Shown: positions 16,129-24,701, counted from the first letter of the stretch. The stretch is DNA of 49,743 bases from Streptomyces jeddahensis (GCF_001642995.1 NZ_LOHS01000091.1:1-49743); one strand, 5' to 3'. Notes: generated by a model from the letters alone, not told the origin. Program-made: numbers and translations.

Positions 16129-16159
16129 GAGATGAAGAGTTCTTCATCTCCGGCTCATC
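16129..16159 (+). promoter_or_regulatory. Response-regulator operator upstream of the signalling operon
   Basis: 10-bp perfect inverted arms (GAGATGAAGA and its complement, two-base gap) at 16129-16150, overlapping a direct repeat TTCAT (16143-16147) and CTCAT (16154-16158) spaced by 11 bases, which is the spacing expected of OmpR-family sites. The last CTCAT ends 35 bases before the start at 16193, the same distance as in the second copy at 18637. Confidence 0.6.
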
Positions 16160-16192
16160 CCCGCGGCGCGTCGGGGCACGCAGGATCGCCTC

Positions 16193-16495
16193 ATGGTCTT
16201 CTCCCACCGCATGGCCGCCCTGGCCGCCGTCGTGGCGATACCCCTGGGCATCGCCGCGACCAGCTACGCCCTGACGGACAGCCCCGACACACCCCGGGTA
16301 CCGCCCAAGGTGGAGCTGGACAGCGGCTCGCCGTCGGCCACCCCCACCACCCCGGAGCCGACACCGAGCGACGAGGTCGTGTCCCGGCCACCGGTCAGCG
16401 ACAACCCCACGGACGACGATGACGACGACGGCGGCACGGGAGGCCGGGACGACGACGGACCCGGCGACGACGACGGACCGGGCGACGACGGCTGA
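16193..16495 (+). CDS. Small exported Asp-rich protein
   Basis: 100 residues. An N-terminal signal peptide or anchor (about residues 1-27, AALAAVVAIPLGIAATSYA) is followed by a Pro/Ser/Thr-rich linker and a tail dominated by runs of Asp and Gly from residue 73. The tail could bind calcium or other cations (inference). ATG at 16193 has no strong ribosome site, and the promoter-like spacing suggests a leaderless mRNA. Its last 77 bases overlap the histidine kinase gene in another frame. I do not recognise a named family; it may be an accessory to the sensor. Confidence 0.7.
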   Translation: MVFSHRMAALAAVVAIPLGIAATSYALTDSPDTPRVPPKVELDSGSPSATPTTPEPTPSDEVVSRPPVSDNPTDDDDDDGGTGGRDDDGPGDDDGPGDDG

Positions 16496-17921
16496 GCCCG
16501 GGCGGCGGGTCTCCGCCCGGGTCCGCATCCTGCTGTGGCTGCTGCTCATGATGGCCGTGGCCTTCGCCGCCGTCGCCGCGACCACCCGCTCGATCCTGCT
16601 GCGCGACGTCGACCACCGGGTGGACCAGCTGCTCGCGCAGGAGACCGGCGAGTTCGCCCATTTCGAGGAGCGCGGCGTCGACCCGGAGACCGGCCGGCCG
16701 TTCACCGATCCGGCGCGGCTGCTGCGGGTCTTCCTGGAACGGCAGTACGCCGACCCGGACGAGGAGCTGATCGGCCTGGTGGGCCGGCCGGGCACGGACC
16801 CCGCACAGCTCACCCAGCCGCGCGAGATCGACGTCAGGCGGCCCCTGCACGAGGACTCCGACGCCGGGCGCCGTATCTTCGAGTCGCCGGAGGCCTCCGG
16901 CACCCTGCACCGCGCCGCGGGCGAGATCCGCTGGGCCAAGGTCGTCGTCGCCCGGCACGGCGGCGAACCGGAGGCCGCCTTCGTCGTCGCCTTCCATCCG
17001 GCAGGCGAACAGGCGGGCGCGGACGAGGTGTTCCGCATCCTGCTCGCCATCTCCGGCGTCGCCCTGCTGATGACGACGGGCATCGGGTGGGTCGTCGCGG
17101 GGCGCATCCTCAAGCCGGTACGGCTGGTGCGCACCGCGGCCGCGCAGCTCACCGAGCAGGACTTGACCCGGCGTATCCCGGTCCGCGGCCGCGACGACGT
17201 CGCCGCGCTCGCCGAGACGTTCAACGCGATGCTCGACCGGCTGGAGCGCGCCTTCGCCGCCCAGCGCCAGTTCGTCGACGACGCCGGGCACGAGCTGCGT
17301 ACCCCGATCACCATCGTGCGCGGCCATCTCGAGCTGATGGGGGACGACCCCGCCGAGCGCGAGGAGACCCTGCGCCTTGTCACCGACGAACTGGACCGGA
17401 TGAGCCGGATCGTCGAGGACCTGCTGCTCCTCGCCAAGGCCGAGCGCCCCGACTTCGTCAGGCCCGAACCGGTGCAGCTCGCCGAGCTCACCGCGGACGT
17501 CTACGTCAAGGCCCGCACCCTGGGCGACCGCCGCTGGGAGCTGGCCGAGACCGCCGACCGGGAGGTGCGCCTCGACCCGCAGCGCATCACGCAGGCGATG
17601 GTGCAGCTGGCGCAGAACGCCGTGCAGCACACCGGCCCGGGCCAGCCGATACGCATCGGCTCACGCGGCACGGACCGCGGTGTCGAGCTGTACGTCGCGG
17701 ACTCGGGGCCCGGCGTGCGCCCCGAGGACGCCGAGGTGATCTTCGAACGGTTCCGCCGCGGCACGGCCCGCCGCGGCACCCGCTCCTCCGGGGCCGGTCT
17801 TGGCCTGGCCATCGTCAAGGCGATCGCGGAGGGCCACCGGGGACGGGTACGGCTGCGCGACACGGAGGGCGGCGGCGCCACGTTCGTGCTCGTACTGGAG
17901 GAGGAACGCCCATGGGCATGA
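16419..17921 (+). CDS. OmpR-type system sensor histidine kinase
   Basis: 500 residues. Two membrane spans (about 36-57 and 206-228) flank an extracytoplasmic domain of about 148 residues, followed by HAMP (about 225-280), the H-box with His291 in DDAGHELRTPITIV, and the ATPase domain with the N-box (QLAQNAVQHT), DSGPGV and GAGLGLAIVKAI. The ATG at 16419 lies within the Asp-rich tail of the previous gene; the first 26 or so residues are a Thr/Ala-rich extension read from that sequence, and no later ATG or GTG fits before the first span. 13 bases separate it from the regulator gene. Confidence 0.9.
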   Translation: MTTTAAREAGTTTDPATTTDRATTAEPGRRVSARVRILLWLLLMMAVAFAAVAATTRSILLRDVDHRVDQLLAQETGEFAHFEERGVDPETGRPFTDPARLLRVFLERQYADPDEELIGLVGRPGTDPAQLTQPREIDVRRPLHEDSDAGRRIFESPEASGTLHRAAGEIRWAKVVVARHGGEPEAAFVVAFHPAGEQAGADEVFRILLAISGVALLMTTGIGWVVAGRILKPVRLVRTAAAQLTEQDLTRRIPVRGRDDVAALAETFNAMLDRLERAFAAQRQFVDDAGHELRTPITIVRGHLELMGDDPAEREETLRLVTDELDRMSRIVEDLLLLAKAERPDFVRPEPVQLAELTADVYVKARTLGDRRWELAETADREVRLDPQRITQAMVQLAQNAVQHTGPGQPIRIGSRGTDRGVELYVADSGPGVRPEDAEVIFERFRRGTARRGTRSSGAGLGLAIVKAIAEGHRGRVRLRDTEGGGATFVLVLEEERPWA

Positions 17922-17934
17922 TCGGGGACGGAAC

Positions 17935-18597
17935 GTGAACCGCATACTCATCGTCGAGGACGAGGAGCGCATCGCCTCCTTCGTGGAGAAGGGTCTGCGC
18001 GCCAACGGCTTCACCACGACGGTCGTCGCCGACGGCGACACGGCCTACGAGTACGCACTGACGGGCGGCTTCGACCTGGTGGTCCTGGACATCGGGCTGC
18101 CGGGCCGGGACGGCTTCACGGTGCTGCGCGAACTGCGCGAGGCCCGGGTGACGGTGCCGGTGATCGTGCTGACCGCCCGGGACTCCGTACGGGACACGGT
18201 GGCGGGCCTGGAGGGCGGCGCGGACGACTGGATGACCAAGCCGTTCCGCTTCGAGGAACTCCTTGCGCGCGTGCGGCTGCGCCTGCGCACCGCCGCCAGG
18301 GCACCCGAGGTCACCGTGTTGCGCAGCGGCACGCTGTCGCTGGACCTGCGCACCCGCCGGGCGCGGGCCGGGGAGCGGACGGTGGATCTGACGGCTCGTG
18401 AGTTCGTGCTCCTGGAACTGTTCCTGCGCCACCCCGGGCAGGTGCTCTCGCGCGAGCAGATCCTGTCGCACGTGTGGGGATACGACTTCGACCCGGGCTC
18501 CAACATCGTCGACGTGTACGTGCGGGCGCTGCGCAAGAAACTGGGGGCGCAGCAGGTGGAGACGGTGCGCGGGATGGGCTACCGACTGGCGGGCTGA
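17935..18597 (+). CDS. OmpR/PhoB-family response regulator
   Basis: 220 residues. Receiver domain with acidic pocket EDEE at 8-11, phospho-acceptor Asp52 in LVVLDIGLPG, Thr80, and Lys102 in MTKPF. The C-terminal winged helix runs from about 125 to 220, with LTAREFVLLELFLRHPG and the recognition helix SNIVDVYVRALRKKL. GTG start at 17935 after GGGGACGG. It is the partner of the kinase just upstream, and by position the likely binder of the matching elements at 16129 and 18637. Confidence 0.93.
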   Translation: MNRILIVEDEERIASFVEKGLRANGFTTTVVADGDTAYEYALTGGFDLVVLDIGLPGRDGFTVLRELREARVTVPVIVLTARDSVRDTVAGLEGGADDWMTKPFRFEELLARVRLRLRTAARAPEVTVLRSGTLSLDLRTRRARAGERTVDLTAREFVLLELFLRHPGQVLSREQILSHVWGYDFDPGSNIVDVYVRALRKKLGAQQVETVRGMGYRLAG

Positions 18598-18636
18598 CTG
18601 CCGGCCTTGCGGGAGTCATACGGCGTTGCGGGTGTC

Positions 18637-18664
18637 ATGAAATTCCCTTCATGTACGGCTCATC
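18637..18664 (+). promoter_or_regulatory. Response-regulator operator upstream of the permease
   Basis: A 28-base element matching 16132-16159 at 21 of 28 positions: ATGAA, then TTCAT (18648-18652) and CTCAT (18659-18663) at an 11-base period, followed by C. It ends one base past CTCAT; the distance from CTCAT to the GTG at 18698 is 35 bases, identical to the first copy. Confidence 0.6.
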
Positions 18665-18697
18665 AAGGACTCACCGCATCAGTGAACGCTCGATGGC

Positions 18698-20110
18698 GTG
18701 ACCCTGAACCTGCGGAACACCGCGACACTCTGCGTCGCGCTGTCCCTCTGCGCCCTGCTGCTGGTGCCCGGGAACTTCCCCGGGCTCAGCGGTGACGCCC
18801 GCCTGACGCTCGCCGTCTTCGCCCTCGCGACCTGCGCCTGGATCGGCACGACGGTCGACGACACATACATCGCGCTGGGCGCGGGACTCGCACTGACGGC
18901 CACCGGCGTGATCAGCAGCGAGACGCTGTTCGGGACGCTCGGCGACGCGACGGTGTGGCTGCTGATCTGCGCCTTCGTCCTCGCCGCGGCCGTGGCGCGC
19001 AGCGGGCTCGCGGGGCGGGCCGCGGCCTTCCTCGTCGGCGGGGCGCGCAGCGTGCGGCAGTTGGTGCACCTGACCACCGCGGCGCTGGTCGTCACCGCCT
19101 TCGCGGTACCGGCCACCTCGGGCCGGGCCGCGCTCGCGCTGCCGGTCTTCCTCGCGCTCGCCAAGGCCCTGGCGGACCGCAAGCGCCTGGTCGTGATGCT
19201 GGCGCTGCTGTTCCCGACCGTGATCCTGCTGTCCGCGGTCGCCACGCTGATCGGTGCGGGAGCGCATCTGATCACCGTGTCGGTGCTGTGGGAGGCGACC
19301 GGCGAGCGGATCGGCTTCACGCAGTGGCTGCTCCTCGGCCTGCCGCTGGCGGTCGTCTCGTCCCATCTGGCGGCGGAGGCGGTGCTGCTGACGACGACCA
19401 GGCGCGCCGACCGGCGCGGCCCGGTCAAGATCACCGCCGAACAGATCCAGGAGCACAGCGACGACCCGGTCACCGGTCCCTGGACGCCCGCCGAGACCCG
19501 CTGTCTCCTGCTGCTCGGCACGGTCGTCGCCCTGTGGTGCAGCGAGCCGCTGCACCAGGTACCGCCCGCCGTCGTGGCCCTGATCGGAGCGGTGGTCGCG
19601 GCCTCTCCGGCGCTCGGCACCGTACGCCTGAAGGACGCCCTGAAGACCGTGCCGTGGTCGCTGCTGCTGTTCATGGCGGCGACGATGGCGATGGGCGTGG
19701 CACTCGCCGATTCGGGGGCGGCGACGTGGCTGGTGGGCGGCGTCCCGCTCGATGTGTCGCCCTGGCTCTTCCTCGCCGTCGTCACGGCGGTCAGCACGGC
19801 GGCGCATCTGATCCTGCAGTCCCGCTCGGCACGCTCGTCCGTACTCGTCCCGCTGGTGGTCGCCGCCGCGGCAGCCGCCGGCGTCAACCCGGTCGCTGCG
19901 GCTCTCGCCTCCACGGCCGCGGCGGGCTTCTGCCACACGCTCCCCGCCTCCGCGAAGCCGGTCGCCCTGTTCGCCGACCTTCCCGGTACGCCCACCTACA
20001 CCCCGCGCGACCTGCTGCGCCTGTCCGCCGTGCTGGCCCCGCTCACCGCCGCGCTCGTCCTGCTCTTCGCCCTCGCCGTGTGGCCGCTGCTCGGCGTCCC
20101 CGTCCGCTGA
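18698..20110 (+). CDS. SLC13/DASS-type anion permease
   Basis: 470 residues, almost wholly hydrophobic, with about 12 membrane spans and a hydrophilic loop at about 235-265. Internal duplication-like Ser/Thr/Ala-rich stretches (VPATSGRAALALPVFLALAKAL and HLILQSRSARSSVLVPLVVAAAAAAG-like region) correspond to the substrate hairpins of DASS carriers of di- and monocarboxylates or sulfate. GTG start without a ribosome site, consistent with a leaderless transcript. It lies directly before a glycerate kinase (19 bp), so glycerate or a related hydroxy acid is the best guess for the substrate. Confidence 0.75.
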   Translation: MTLNLRNTATLCVALSLCALLLVPGNFPGLSGDARLTLAVFALATCAWIGTTVDDTYIALGAGLALTATGVISSETLFGTLGDATVWLLICAFVLAAAVARSGLAGRAAAFLVGGARSVRQLVHLTTAALVVTAFAVPATSGRAALALPVFLALAKALADRKRLVVMLALLFPTVILLSAVATLIGAGAHLITVSVLWEATGERIGFTQWLLLGLPLAVVSSHLAAEAVLLTTTRRADRRGPVKITAEQIQEHSDDPVTGPWTPAETRCLLLLGTVVALWCSEPLHQVPPAVVALIGAVVAASPALGTVRLKDALKTVPWSLLLFMAATMAMGVALADSGAATWLVGGVPLDVSPWLFLAVVTAVSTAAHLILQSRSARSSVLVPLVVAAAAAAGVNPVAAALASTAAAGFCHTLPASAKPVALFADLPGTPTYTPRDLLRLSAVLAPLTAALVLLFALAVWPLLGVPVR

Positions 20111-20129
20111 CCTCACCCAAGGAGCCCCG

Positions 20130-21341
20130 ATGCTCACTCGTATCGCCGTCGCCCCCAGCGGCTTCAAGGAGTCCCTGTCCGCGCCTGACGCCGCCAAGGC
20201 CATTGCCGAGGGCGTTCGCCGCGTCGTCCCCGACGCCGACGTCGACCTGATCCCGCTGGTGGACGGCGGCGAGGGCACGGCCGCCGCGCTGGCCGCGGCC
20301 CGTGGCGGCCGGCTCGTCTCGCTGCCCGCGACGGGCCCGGTCGGCGAGCCGGTCGGCACCCACTTCGCGCTCCTCGACGCCCACACAGCGGTCGTCGAGA
20401 TGGCGGCGGTCGCGGGTCTGTCCCTGGTCCCGCGCGGCCTGCGCGACCCGGGCGCCACCACGACGTACGGCGTCGGCGAGCTGATCCGCGCCGCGCTCGA
20501 CGCGGGAGCACGCCGCATCCTCGTCGGCTGCGGCGATTCGGGTACGTCGGACGGGGGCGCCGGTGCCCTCCAGGCGCTCGGCGCGAGGCTGCTGGACGCG
20601 AACGGCTGGGAACTGCCGCCCGGAGGCGCCGCGTTGAACCGGCTCCACCGCATCGACCCGTCACACCTCGACCCACGCCTGCACGAAACCGAACTGCTCG
20701 TCGCCTGCAACCCGTTCAACGTGCTGTGCGGCGAGCGCGGAGTCGCCCGCGTCTTCGGCCCGCAGAAGGGCGCGACGCCCGCCCAGGTGGAGGAACTGTC
20801 AGCCGCCCTGGAGCGCTGGGCGGACATCCTCACCCGCGACCTCGACGTGCGCACCGACCTGCACCGCGGGCCCGGCACGGGCGCCTCCGGCGGCCTGGGG
20901 GCCGGACTCGCCGCCCTCGGCGCCCGTCTGCTCCCCCGCTTCGACGTCCTCCTGGACCACCTCGACCTGGACACCCGCCTTGCACGCGCCGACCTGGTCG
21001 TCACCGCCGAGGGAGCACTGGACCACCAGACACCCCTCGGCAAGATCCCGGCCGAAGTGGCCCGGCGGGCCAAGCGGTTCGGACGCCCGGTCCTCGCCCT
21101 GGCCGGCACGATCGGCGAGGGCGCCCACCAGGTCCGGTCCTCGGGCGTGGACGCGTACAGCTCGATCCTGCCCGCGCCGGTCACGCTGCACGAGGCGCTC
21201 GGCCGCGGCGGCGAGTTCCTCACCGACGCGACGGAACGCGCCCTGCGCATGATCCTTCTCGGCGCCCGGCTGCCGTACCGCCCGGACCTCGTGCCTCAGG
21301 CAGAGGTGTCAGGAACGCAACGCCCGTCCTCGGTCCGGTAG
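20130..21341 (+). CDS. Glycerate kinase (GlxK/GckA type)
   Basis: 403 residues, a little longer than the typical length of about 380. It phosphorylates D-glycerate with ATP, feeding glycolysis. Seen: VAPSGFKESLSA at the N-terminus, PLVDGGEGTAAAL, the GCGDSGTSDGGAGALQALG glycine-rich motif, VACNPFN, FGPQKGATP, and the DLVVTAEGALDHQT motif near the C-terminus. ATG at 20130 with AAGGAG. It is downstream of the permease in the same direction. The final 46 bases overlap the end of the convergent aminotransferase gene. Confidence 0.92.
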   Translation: MLTRIAVAPSGFKESLSAPDAAKAIAEGVRRVVPDADVDLIPLVDGGEGTAAALAAARGGRLVSLPATGPVGEPVGTHFALLDAHTAVVEMAAVAGLSLVPRGLRDPGATTTYGVGELIRAALDAGARRILVGCGDSGTSDGGAGALQALGARLLDANGWELPPGGAALNRLHRIDPSHLDPRLHETELLVACNPFNVLCGERGVARVFGPQKGATPAQVEELSAALERWADILTRDLDVRTDLHRGPGTGASGGLGAGLAALGARLLPRFDVLLDHLDLDTRLARADLVVTAEGALDHQTPLGKIPAEVARRAKRFGRPVLALAGTIGEGAHQVRSSGVDAYSSILPAPVTLHEALGRGGEFLTDATERALRMILLGARLPYRPDLVPQAEVSGTQRPSSVR

Positions 21342-22663
21342 TTCCACCGGGCACCGTCCCGGACGAGCTCCTTGACGGCCCGCACGAACCGCTCGACGTG
21401 CTCGTCCGGCGTGCCCGCGCCGAAGCTCACCCGGATGGCGTTGAGCGACTTCTCACCGGGGGCGGCCTCGGGCGCACCGCACTCCCCCTGCGCCTGCGGC
21501 TCGCTGCCGAGCAGAGTGCGTACGAGCGGGTGGGCGCAGAACAGCCCGTCCCGTACACCGATCCCGTACTCCGCGGACAGCGCGGCCGCGAAGTGCGAGC
21601 TGTTCCACCCTTCGACCACGAAAGAGATGACCCCCACCCGGGGCGCGTCATCACCGAACAGCGAGAGCACCCGCACCTCGGGCACCTCGGCGAGCCCCGC
21701 CCGCACGGCCGCGACCAGCTGCTGCTCCCGCGCGACCAGCCCATCGAACCCGGCCTCGGTGAGCGCCTTGCACGCCGACGCGATCGCATAGGCACCGATC
21801 ACATTGGGGGAACCGGCCTCGTGGCGCGCGGCGGTGGTGTGCCACTCCACGTCCACCCCACCGTCCGCGCGCCGCGCGACCTTCCGGCTGGCGCCACCAC
21901 CCGCGAGATACGGCTCCGCGTCCTGCAGCCAGTCGGCGCGCCCGGCGAGGACACCCGACCCGAACGGCGCGTACAGCTTGTGCCCGGAGAAGGCCACCCA
22001 GTCGACGTCCAACTCCCCTATCGACACGGGGTGATGGGGGGCGAGCTGGGCTGCGTCGAGCACGATCCGCGCACCGTGCGCATGCGCGGCGGCCGCCAGC
22101 TCCCGAACGGGCCACAGCTCACCGGTCACGTTGGACGCCCCGGTGACACAGACCAGCGCCGGCCCGTAGGGATCACGGTCCGCCAACGCCTGCTCCAGCG
22201 TCCGCACGGCCTGCTCCGGCGTACGAGGCGCGTCGAGATACGTCACCCGCGCATCGCGCCACGGCAGCAGCGACGCGTGGTGCTCGGTCTCGAAGACGAA
22301 GACCTGGCACCCCTCGGGCAGCGCGGCGGCCAGCAGATTGAGCGAATCGGTGGTCGACCGGGTGAAGACGACCTGGTCCCCGTCCCGGCAGCCGAGGAAC
22401 TCCGCGACGGTCCGCCGCGCGTTCTCGAAGAGGTCCGTCGACAGCTGCGACAGGTACCCGGCGCCGCGGTGCACGCTCCCGTAGTACGGCGCGTACGCCG
22501 CCACGTCGTCCCACACCCGCTGCAGTGCCGGGGCGCTCGCGGCGTAGTCGAGGGCGGCGTACGTGACCTCGCCGCCGGTGACGAGCGGGACGAGGACATC
22601 ACGCCCCAGAACGGGCAGCGGGGTGCAAACGGACTGGTCGGCGGCAGCGGTGGAGACAGACAT
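21296..22663 (-). CDS. Aminotransferase class V / cysteine desulfurase-like PLP enzyme
   Basis: 455 residues, fold-type I. PLP lysine Lys229 in FSGHKLYAPFGSG, the VLDAAQLAPH Asp before it, and TEHHASLLPW resemble SufS/CsdA and related enzymes. It lacks a clearly placed SufS-type catalytic cysteine; FCAHP near residue 390 is the nearest candidate, so desulfurase activity is not certain. No suf or isc genes adjoin. ATG at 22663 chosen for GGGAG upstream; a TTG 19 codons earlier is possible. The region beyond holds a long non-coding stretch. Confidence 0.8.
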   Translation of the reverse strand: MSVSTAAADQSVCTPLPVLGRDVLVPLVTGGEVTYAALDYAASAPALQRVWDDVAAYAPYYGSVHRGAGYLSQLSTDLFENARRTVAEFLGCRDGDQVVFTRSTTDSLNLLAAALPEGCQVFVFETEHHASLLPWRDARVTYLDAPRTPEQAVRTLEQALADRDPYGPALVCVTGASNVTGELWPVRELAAAAHAHGARIVLDAAQLAPHHPVSIGELDVDWVAFSGHKLYAPFGSGVLAGRADWLQDAEPYLAGGGASRKVARRADGGVDVEWHTTAARHEAGSPNVIGAYAIASACKALTEAGFDGLVAREQQLVAAVRAGLAEVPEVRVLSLFGDDAPRVGVISFVVEGWNSSHFAAALSAEYGIGVRDGLFCAHPLVRTLLGSEPQAQGECGAPEAAPGEKSLNAIRVSFGAGTPDEHVERFVRAVKELVRDGARWNYRTEDGRCVPDTSA

Positions 22664-23065
22664 GGTGAACTCCCGTGAAAACAAAGCGAATCGACTGCGC
22701 AAGCAGGCATGACAGCTCAAGCGCAGAAGAAGGGTGAAAGGTGAAAAAGGGTGTCGGAGAAGGGGCCTGACGCCCTATCGCATTCGCTTGCTCACGAGAC
22801 AGCTCCTCGAGGACCAGGACCCCAGGAACCGAACAAGGGGTCCGCGCTTGCCGCAGACCCCTCTGCCTGCGGCCAGGTCTTCACCCGGGGCACCCCGCCA
22901 CGGACGGAGGGTTGCCGGACAGCGGGCCGGGGCCTGGTCGCTGTCGCTCATGACCTGTCGAGAACTATGCCAGATGATCGCGGCGCCGCAACCGCTGTCC
23001 GCATCGCGGACAGCGGTTGCACCGTCTTACGGTGCGCGATGCTGCCGCACAGGTACGACGTGGGG
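22664..23065. other. Non-coding region upstream of the class V aminotransferase
   Basis: First half of a 762-bp gap (22664-23425), the longest here. No gene is supported. It contains GGGGTC/GACCCC arms near 22835-22860 and the perfect hairpin at 22988-23020. I could not place a confident promoter for the aminotransferase. The rest of the gap is filled by repeat R4 and the second repeat module. Confidence 0.55.
22988..23020. other. Perfect 14-bp hairpin, function unknown
   Basis: GCAACCGCTGTCCG, loop CATCG, then the exact complement. It is not directly behind any gene stop (trpD ends 400 bp away), so it is either a terminator for an unseen transcript or a large operator. Confidence 0.6.
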
Positions 23066-23124
23066 GCACCCGCCGTCGTGGGTTGTGCCCACCCGTTCCG
23101 CCCTGCGGAACGATTGCCCACAAC
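23066..23124. repeat. Dispersed hairpin repeat copy R4
   Basis: GCACCCGCCGTCGTGG, then the arms GTTGTGCCCACCCGTTCC and GCGGAACGATTGCCCACAAC. A degenerate half-arm (GCCACAACGG) follows at about 23141-23150. The whole composite ends before the trpD stop. Confidence 0.85.
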
Positions 23125-23154
23125 GCGAACGGCTCGCGCCGCCACAACGGTCAA

Positions 23155-23298
23155 CCCGCAGGCGCCCTCCGGCCGAAGGGGACGTGGCGGGATGTGCGCC
23201 CGCAGCGGCTGGCGCAAAGTGTGGGCCAACCCGACGACGTACGGCTCGGCGCCAGACCGAGGACGTACATCCCGGCGCGGCCCCGACCCAGCCACCGG
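23155..23298. repeat. Second repeat module, copy B (complete form)
   Basis: The left part, 23155-23216 (CCCGCAGGCGCCCTCCGGCC onward), is identical over about 62 bp to 49651-49712. The right part, 23236-23298, is nearly identical to 9175-9238. It therefore links the three composite copies and shows the full order of the module. Confidence 0.85.
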
Positions 23299-23425
23299 CA
23301 GGTGGCGAACCGGAGCGGACCCGCGGACGCGTACGCCCCGACCCACCCACCGACAGGCGGCGCACCAGCCACCCACCAGCCGCGGGCCGGGACCCCCGCT
23401 CAGCCCACCACCAGGCGACCCGGCC

Positions 23426-24490
23426 CTACGAGTTACTCGCAGCCACCCACCGCTCCAGCACCCTCCGAGCCGCCCCAGAGTCGATCGACTCGGCGGCCCG
23501 CTCCATCCCGGCACGGATCTGCTCCACCAGCGACCCCTCGCCGGGCGAGAAGGCGACCAGCGCCGCCGCCGAGTTGAGCAGCACGGCGTCCCGTACGGGC
23601 CCGGGCTCGCCGGCCAGCAGCCGGCGGGCCACATCGGCGTTGTGGGACGGGTCCCCGCCCCGCAGCGCCTCGACCGGCACCAGCTCGATCCCGACGTCCC
23701 GCGGATCAAAGCTCTCCTCGCGCACCGCCCCGTCCCGTACGACCCACACCCGCGAGGTGGAGGTCGTCGTCAGCTCGTCGAGCCCGTCGTCGCCGCGGAA
23801 CACCAGCGCGGACGAGCCGCGCTCGGCGAGGACGCCGGCCATGAGCCCCGCCATCCGGGTGTCGAAGCAGCCGATCGCGGACGCGGTGACCCGGGCGGGG
23901 TTGGTCAGCGGACCGAGGAGGTTGAACGAGGTCGCGATGCCCAAATCCCGCCGGACCGCCCCGACGAACCGCATCGCGGGATGGAACTTGGCCGCGAAAC
24001 AGAAGGTGATCCCGGCCTCCTCCACCACCTGCGCCACACGCTCGGGCGACAGGTCGAGGTTGATGCCCAGCTTCTCCAGCACATCGGAGGACCCGCTCGC
24101 CGAGGACGCGGCCCGGTTGCCGTGCTTGATCACCCTGGCCCCGGCCCCCGCGATCACGATGGCGGACATCGTCGAGATGTTGACCGTCTTGGCCCGGTCG
24201 CCGCCCGTACCGACGATGTCGACGGCAGGCCCGGGGATGTCGAGCGGCTGCGCGTGCGCGTACATCGCCTCGACGAGGCCGGTGATCTCCTCGACGGTCT
24301 CTCCCTTGGCCCGCAGCGCCACCATGAAGCCCGCGATCTGGGCGTCCGTGGCCTCGCCGCTCATGATGCGGTCCATGGCCCACGCCGTGTCGCCGGAGCT
24401 CAGGTCCTGCCGGGCGAGCAGTGCGCTCAGCACCTCGGGCCAGGAACGGCCCGCCGCGGTGTCGCCTCCTGCGGGGGTCACAGCGCTCAT
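23426..24490 (-). CDS. trpD: Anthranilate phosphoribosyltransferase
   Basis: 354 residues, usual length. It joins anthranilate to PRPP in tryptophan synthesis. The PRPP loop GTGGDR starts at residue 94, followed by KTVNISTMSA, the KHGNRAASSASGSSDVLE metal/anthranilate segment, and FNLLGPLTNPA. ATG at 24490. It is a monocistronic minus-strand gene; other trp genes are elsewhere, as usual in Streptomyces. No leader peptide with Trp codons was seen in the 211 bp between it and qcrB. Confidence 0.96.
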   Translation of the reverse strand: MSAVTPAGGDTAAGRSWPEVLSALLARQDLSSGDTAWAMDRIMSGEATDAQIAGFMVALRAKGETVEEITGLVEAMYAHAQPLDIPGPAVDIVGTGGDRAKTVNISTMSAIVIAGAGARVIKHGNRAASSASGSSDVLEKLGINLDLSPERVAQVVEEAGITFCFAAKFHPAMRFVGAVRRDLGIATSFNLLGPLTNPARVTASAIGCFDTRMAGLMAGVLAERGSSALVFRGDDGLDELTTTSTSRVWVVRDGAVREESFDPRDVGIELVPVEALRGGDPSHNADVARRLLAGEPGPVRDAVLLNSAAALVAFSPGEGSLVEQIRAGMERAAESIDSGAARRVLERWVAASNS

Positions 24491-24637
24491 ATGCCGCTCC
24501 TGGGGCTCAGCCCGGGCGGACGCTCGTACACGGAGACCCCCGCCGACCGGACATCACGTACAGGGCTCCGCACGAGGCCCCGCCCTGGGTCTCGTATACG
24601 GATGGAACCCACCCTATCCAGGCCATGGCACGGCAAA

Positions 24638-24666
24638 GAGCCCCGTCCAAGCAATGGACGGGGCTC
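24638..24666. terminator. Terminator of the ctaE-qcrCAB operon
   Basis: A perfect 11-bp stem (GAGCCCCGTCC and its complement) with a 7-base loop, 35 bp past the qcrB stop. Confidence 0.85.
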
Positions 24667-24701
24667 CTGCCGTGGCGACCCTCAGGTCTTCAGCTGTGTG
24701 A

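Noticed and set aside
18671..21250. 859-codon minus-strand open frame opposite the permease and glycerate kinase
   Set aside because: Antisense shadow; it is rich in Arg, Gly, Ser and Gln without any domain.
23017..23577. Small open frames within R4 and the second repeat module, with similar peptides in the other copies
   Set aside because: The similarity follows from the DNA repeat itself; every frame is open in this GC-rich sequence and no ribosome site is present.
24490..24701. Search for a tryptophan attenuator between trpD and qcrB
   Set aside because: No Trp-rich leader peptide was seen; the hairpin at 24638-24666 fits a qcr terminator, and it is downstream of qcrB rather than a trpD leader in the usual sense.
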